NCBI GenBank assembly: GCA_020054175.1 | Contig: JAGVLR010000141.1 | Coordinates: 1 to 9,180, forward strand | Source of the DNA: Candidatus Dadabacteria bacterium | GTDB lineage: Bacteria; Desulfobacterota_D; UBA1144; Nemesobacterales; UBA2774 | Reading direction: 5' to 3' | Length of the DNA: 9,180 nucleotides | Shown: positions 6,993 to 9,180 of the stretch, in pieces | Layout: each line of letters begins with the position of its first letter | Numbering within the stretch: position 1 is the stretch's first letter | Notes under the pieces: generated by a model | The model's database searches: none | The model's input: only the letters and a program-made list of their open reading frames with translations | What the model was told of the DNA's origin: nothing | Translations under genes and position numbers: made by a program

Positions 6993-6996
6993 GCTA

Positions 6997-7938
6997 TTAA
7001 ATACCTAACGATTCCCTGAAATAATTTATCGTGCGCGCAAGGCCCTCGTCGAGCCCGAGCGTCGGCTTCCAGCCGAGCTTTTCGGTGGCGAGAGAGATGT
7101 CGGGTTTTCTGCGCTTGGGGTCGTCGTGAGGGAGGTCGTGGGAAACTATCTTAGAGCGGGAGCCCGTCAGGCTTATGACCTTCTCGGCGAGCTGCCGTAT
7201 CGTGACCTCGTCCGGATTCCCGGCGTTCACCGGCCCCGTGAAGCCCTTCTCAGTGGCCATCATCCTCACTATAGCCTCGACGGTATCGTCGACATAACAG
7301 AAGGAGCGCGTCTGCGAGCCGTCGCCGTAGATGGTGACGTCCGCGCCGCGGAGCGCCTGCACTATGATATTGCTCACCACCCTGCCGTCGTCGGCCATCA
7401 TGCGGGGCCCGTAGGTGTTGAATATACGGAGCACCTTCACATCTATGCCGTGCTGGCGGTGGTAGTCGAAAAAGAGCGTCTCGGCGCAGCGCTTTCCTTC
7501 GTCGTAGCATGCGCGCGGGCCTATAGGGTTCACATTGCCCCAGTACCATTCGGGCTGGGGGTGGACGGCAGGATCGCCGTAGACCTCGCTTGTCGAGGCC
7601 TGGAAAATCTTTATGCGGAGCCGCTTCGCGAGCCCGAGCATGTTTATAGAGCCCGAGACGTTGACCTTCGTCGTTTGTACCGGGTCGGACTGGTAATGGA
7701 CGGGCGACGCCGGGCAGGCGAGGTTGTAGATCTCGTCGACCTCGACGAAAAGCGGGAAGCAGATGTCGTGCCGTATGACCTCGAACGCCGGGTTCGGCAG
7801 AAGATGCTTAATGTTGCCCTTCGCGCCTGTGAAGAAATTGTCGACGCAGATGACCTCGTTGCCCTCCGAGAGGAGCCTTTCGCAGAGGTGGGAGCCGATG
7901 AACCCGGCCCCCCCCGTCACAAGTATTCTTTTACCCAT
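6997..7938 (-). CDS. uxs: UDP-glucuronate decarboxylase (UDP-xylose synthase)
   Basis: This NAD-dependent short-chain dehydrogenase converts UDP-glucuronate to UDP-xylose, a donor for xylose-containing polysaccharides. The 313 residues form a typical soluble bacterial enzyme with no membrane anchor. The Rossmann motif GGAGFIGSHL is at 9-18 and the ribose-binding DN at 33-34. NLACPASPVHYQSDPVQT (72-89) is characteristic of this subfamily. Catalytic residues are STSEVYGDP (115-123, including Glu118) and the Tyr145-x3-Lys149 pair in YDEGK. RIFNTYGPRM and GDGSQTRSFCYVDD follow, then a substrate-binding RRKPD near 276-280. WYWGNVNPIGPRACYDEGKR separates it from related dTDP-glucose dehydratases. 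A GGGGG run about ten bases before the ATG at 7938 serves as ribosome binding site. It follows cysC by 43 bases on the same strand and is probably co-transcribed. UDP-glucose dehydrogenase, which makes its substrate, is not in the window. Confidence 0.95.
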   Translation of the reverse strand: MGKRILVTGGAGFIGSHLCERLLSEGNEVICVDNFFTGAKGNIKHLLPNPAFEVIRHDICFPLFVEVDEIYNLACPASPVHYQSDPVQTTKVNVSGSINMLGLAKRLRIKIFQASTSEVYGDPAVHPQPEWYWGNVNPIGPRACYDEGKRCAETLFFDYHRQHGIDVKVLRIFNTYGPRMMADDGRVVSNIIVQALRGADVTIYGDGSQTRSFCYVDDTVEAIVRMMATEKGFTGPVNAGNPDEVTIRQLAEKVISLTGSRSKIVSHDLPHDDPKRRKPDISLATEKLGWKPTLGLDEGLARTINYFRESLGI

Positions 7939-7981
7939 ACGCGAATATCCCCCGGGTGCAGGCTTTTATATACGCCGGAAA

Positions 7982-8581
7982 TCAGCCGCCGATTACGTTC
8001 CTTTCCCTGAGATAGGCGACGAGAAGGTTCGCGCCGTCTTCGAGGCTCGTCTCGGCCGTTTTTATGGTTATCTCCGGATTCAGCGGCGCTTCGTAGGGAT
8101 CGTCAATGCCTGTAAAGCCCTTTATGACTCCCTCGCGCGCCTTCTTGTAAAGCCCTTTTACGTCCCTCTGCTCGCATACTTCGAGAGGGGCGTCTACGAA
8201 TACCTCTATGAATTCGCCGTTCTCGACGAGCGCCCTTACGGCGTCCCTGTCGCGTCTGTAGGGGGAGACGAACGCTGAAAGCACCACTACGCCGGCCTGA
8301 ACGAAGAGCTTCGATACCTCTCCGATGCGGCGTATGTTTTCGGCCCTGTCCTGTTCGGAGAAGCCGAGGTCTTTGCATAAGCCCATCCTGACGTTGTCGC
8401 CGTCGAGGATATACGTCTTCGTGCCGCCCGCTATGAGCTTCTTTTCGACTTCGTTCGCCAGCGTCGATTTTCCCGAGCTCGGAAGGCCGGTGAACCAGAG
8501 TATGACAGAGCCGTGGCCGTTAAGGTTGCGCCTGTCATCCTTCGTTATTTCGTGGTCGTGGGGAATGATAAATCTCTCCAT
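7982..8581 (-). CDS. cysC: Adenylylsulfate kinase (APS kinase)
   Basis: CysC phosphorylates adenylylsulfate (APS) with ATP to make PAPS, the sulfate donor for sulfotransferases and a substrate for PAPS reduction. The 199-residue protein is a complete stand-alone kinase. It shows the P-loop GLPSSGKST at 32-40, DGDNVR at 60-65, DRAENIRRIGEVSKLF near 78-93, FVSPYRRDRD near 104-113 (Ser106 matches the serine phosphorylated in E. coli CysC), and CEQRDVKGLYKKAREG followed by FTGIDDPYE, the substrate-binding lid. CysN and CysD, which make APS, are not next to it, and no sulfotransferase is in the window. AAGGAGG precedes the ATG at 8581 with a rather long 11-base spacer rich in T and A. Its neighbour uxs and the membrane microprotein gene upstream suggest a role in sulfating a surface glycan rather than in cysteine synthesis; that is an inference. 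Confidence 0.95.
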   Translation of the reverse strand: MERFIIPHDHEITKDDRRNLNGHGSVILWFTGLPSSGKSTLANEVEKKLIAGGTKTYILDGDNVRMGLCKDLGFSEQDRAENIRRIGEVSKLFVQAGVVVLSAFVSPYRRDRDAVRALVENGEFIEVFVDAPLEVCEQRDVKGLYKKAREGVIKGFTGIDDPYEAPLNPEITIKTAETSLEDGANLLVAYLRERNVIGG

Positions 8582-8645
8582 AAAAATAAAAACCTCCTTA
8601 GGCTATTAGCTGAACCCCTCTCTCCAAGGGGATTTGCGGTTAATG

Positions 8646-8673
8646 AGTTTATGTGATATTTCGGAAAGGTCAA
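8646..8673 (-). promoter_or_regulatory. Possible promoter for cysC-uxs
   Basis: On the minus strand TTGACC (8673-8668) is followed after 16 bases by TAAACT (8651-8646), a good -35 with a weak -10. The leader to cysC would be about 60 bases. It includes a small hairpin, CCCCT with AGGGG, near 8616-8632. The stretch also has TATACT just upstream, but without a matching -35. Confidence 0.3.
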
Positions 8674-8696
8674 AAAGTATAAGGAAGACAGGTTTT

Positions 8697-8801
8697 GGCG
8701 GAGCACAGCCGCCTGCCCTGCCCTTCGGGCGGCTTCGGGAGCCGGGCGTACCAATCCCGGGCCGGAGTATACCGGCCGAAACCAACCCCGATGATATTGG
8801 G
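8697..8801. repeat. GC-rich cluster of inverted repeats between cysC and the microprotein gene
   Basis: The 249 bases between the two genes hold no convincing gene but are dense in potential hairpins. GGCGG (8697-8701) pairs with CCGCC (8709-8713). The overlapping GCCGCC (8708-8713) can instead pair with GGCGGC (8728-8733). GGCCGG (8760-8765) pairs with CCGGCC (8772-8777). CCCGAT (8787-8792) pairs with ATTGGG (8796-8801) with one wobble. CTTCGGG is repeated at 8723-8729 and 8733-8739. No stem is followed by a T run on either strand, so this is not a standard terminator for the microprotein gene. It looks like a dispersed extragenic palindromic element or a structured leader; the window has no second full copy to settle this. 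Confidence 0.4.
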
Positions 8802-8830
8802 ATTCCCCTTATCGCGAGCCCGGCTACACC

Positions 8831-9010
8831 TTAAAAAAGCGTGTAGATAAACGGAGCGACCGCAGAGCTCTGTGCGAAAACTATAAGGAAGCCGAACAGA
8901 AGCAGGATAAGGAGCATAGGGGTGATCCACCACCACTTGTTCTGTATGAAGAACTGGAGCAGCTCGCCCGCGATACCCATCCTGTTTGTAAGGCCTTTCA
9001 GAAAGGACAT
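8831..9010 (-). CDS. DUF5989-like single-pass membrane microprotein, 59 aa
   Basis: This short gene reads ATG at 9010 to TAA at 8831. The protein starts MSFLKGLTNRMGIAGELLQF, continues with an aromatic patch NKWWWITP (24-31) and one hydrophobic membrane helix at about 31-47 (MLLILLLFGFLIVFA), and ends QSSAVAPFIYTLF. This arrangement, including the fully conserved-looking ends, is what I recall for the DUF5989 family, small proteins found beside exopolysaccharide and SxtJ-like genes. The biochemical role is unknown. It may be an accessory subunit of a membrane assembly. AGAGG about nine bases before the ATG supports the start. It lies upstream of cysC and uxs on the same strand, 249 bases from cysC, so it may have its own transcript. 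A surface-polysaccharide locus probably continues past the right end of the window. The family name is from memory and should be confirmed; that this is a real gene I hold as very likely. Confidence 0.88.
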   Translation of the reverse strand: MSFLKGLTNRMGIAGELLQFFIQNKWWWITPMLLILLLFGFLIVFAQSSAVAPFIYTLF

Positions 9011-9038
9011 ATTTCCATCCTCTGTGTGGTTTTGTAAC

Positions 9039-9044
9039 AGTATA
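9039..9044 (-). promoter_or_regulatory. Possible -10 element of the microprotein gene
   Basis: TATACT (minus strand, 9044-9039) directly follows TG and lies about 29 bases before the start codon at 9010. No good -35 is seen 16-18 bases upstream, so this would be a weak or activator-dependent promoter. Confidence 0.3.
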
Positions 9045-9151
9045 CATGCAAATGGAAAAAGGGTATAGAAAAGATTCGAGGGCGGGGCGATTCTGAAGGC
9101 TTTTAAAGGTGAGATCCTGAACCATTAAGGATGACTACTTAAAAATCATGG

Positions 9152-9176
9152 ATTCCCGATACAAGCATTCGGGAAT
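9152..9176. repeat. Short inverted repeat of the ATTCCC/GGGAAT type
   Basis: ATTCCCGA (9152-9159) and TCGGGAAT (9169-9176) form a perfect 8-base inverted repeat around a 9-base centre, at the extreme right end of the window. The layout, GGATTCCCG then CGGGAATGAC, resembles the abundant dispersed intergenic repeats of many bacteria, such as the dRS3 repeats of Neisseria with ATTCCC and GGGAAT arms. It may be one end of a larger repeat cut off by the window. The 140 bases between it and the microprotein gene show no coding sequence that I can support. Confidence 0.55.
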
Positions 9177-9180
9177 GACA

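Noticed and set aside
7126..8010. A 294-codon plus-strand open frame opposite uxs
   Set aside because: It is a mirror of the high-GC coding of uxs; the protein is rich in Arg, Val, Glu and Asp with no recognisable domain, while uxs is complete and conserved.
8634..8834. A 66-codon plus-strand open frame in the gap between cysC and the microprotein gene
   Set aside because: No ribosome binding site, and its sequence follows the inverted repeats; it is more likely a translated repeat than a gene.
1..9180. Looked for CRISPR arrays, tRNA or rRNA genes, transposases, toxin-antitoxin pairs and defence genes
   Set aside because: No regularly spaced repeats, tRNA-like cloverleaf ends, transposase motifs or known defence domains were seen; the coding regions are explained by the genes listed.

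Overview
This is a bacterial window of fairly high GC content. Its housekeeping genes (RecN, RmuC, an RpoD/SigA-type sigma factor, ProA) suggest a Gram-negative bacterium, possibly of the broad deltaproteobacterial or Desulfobacterota type. That placement is an inference from gene content and protein character; no rRNA or tRNA gene was seen to anchor it. Almost everything is on the minus strand. The only well-supported plus-strand gene is a pyruvoyl-dependent arginine decarboxylase.

Layout from left to right: (1) positions 50-271 (-) hold a small unrecognised 73-residue protein. It is divergent from (2) the arginine decarboxylase at 578-1126 (+), and the 306-base gap between them carries candidate promoters and a cluster of short palindromes. 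(3) A strong GC-rich hairpin at 1165-1190 sits in the convergent gap before rmuC. (4) A minus-strand gene run, read right to left, is proA (6851-5559), an RpoD/SigA-family sigma factor (5528-4179), recN (4173-2521) and rmuC (2453-1221). Gaps of 30, 5 and 67 bases, with one good sigma-70-type promoter just upstream of proA, suggest co-transcription of at least proA, sigma and recN. (5) A second minus-strand run, DUF5989-like membrane microprotein (9010-8831), adenylylsulfate kinase cysC (8581-7982) and UDP-glucuronate decarboxylase uxs (7938-6997), looks like the edge of a surface-polysaccharide locus that continues beyond the right end.

The first block joins proline synthesis (ProA), transcription initiation (sigma factor) and DNA break repair (RecN, RmuC), which may amount to a stress or recovery transcription unit. 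The second block could supply UDP-xylose and PAPS, the precursors for a xylose-containing and possibly sulfated glycan. Polyamine synthesis from arginine stands alone on the plus strand.

I see no CRISPR array, transposase, toxin-antitoxin pair, prophage gene or clear new defence system. The items most worth a second look are the short membrane gene at the right, the extra segment in the sigma factor, the structured 8697-8801 leader or repeat region, the terminal inverted repeat, and the operator-like repeats upstream of the decarboxylase.
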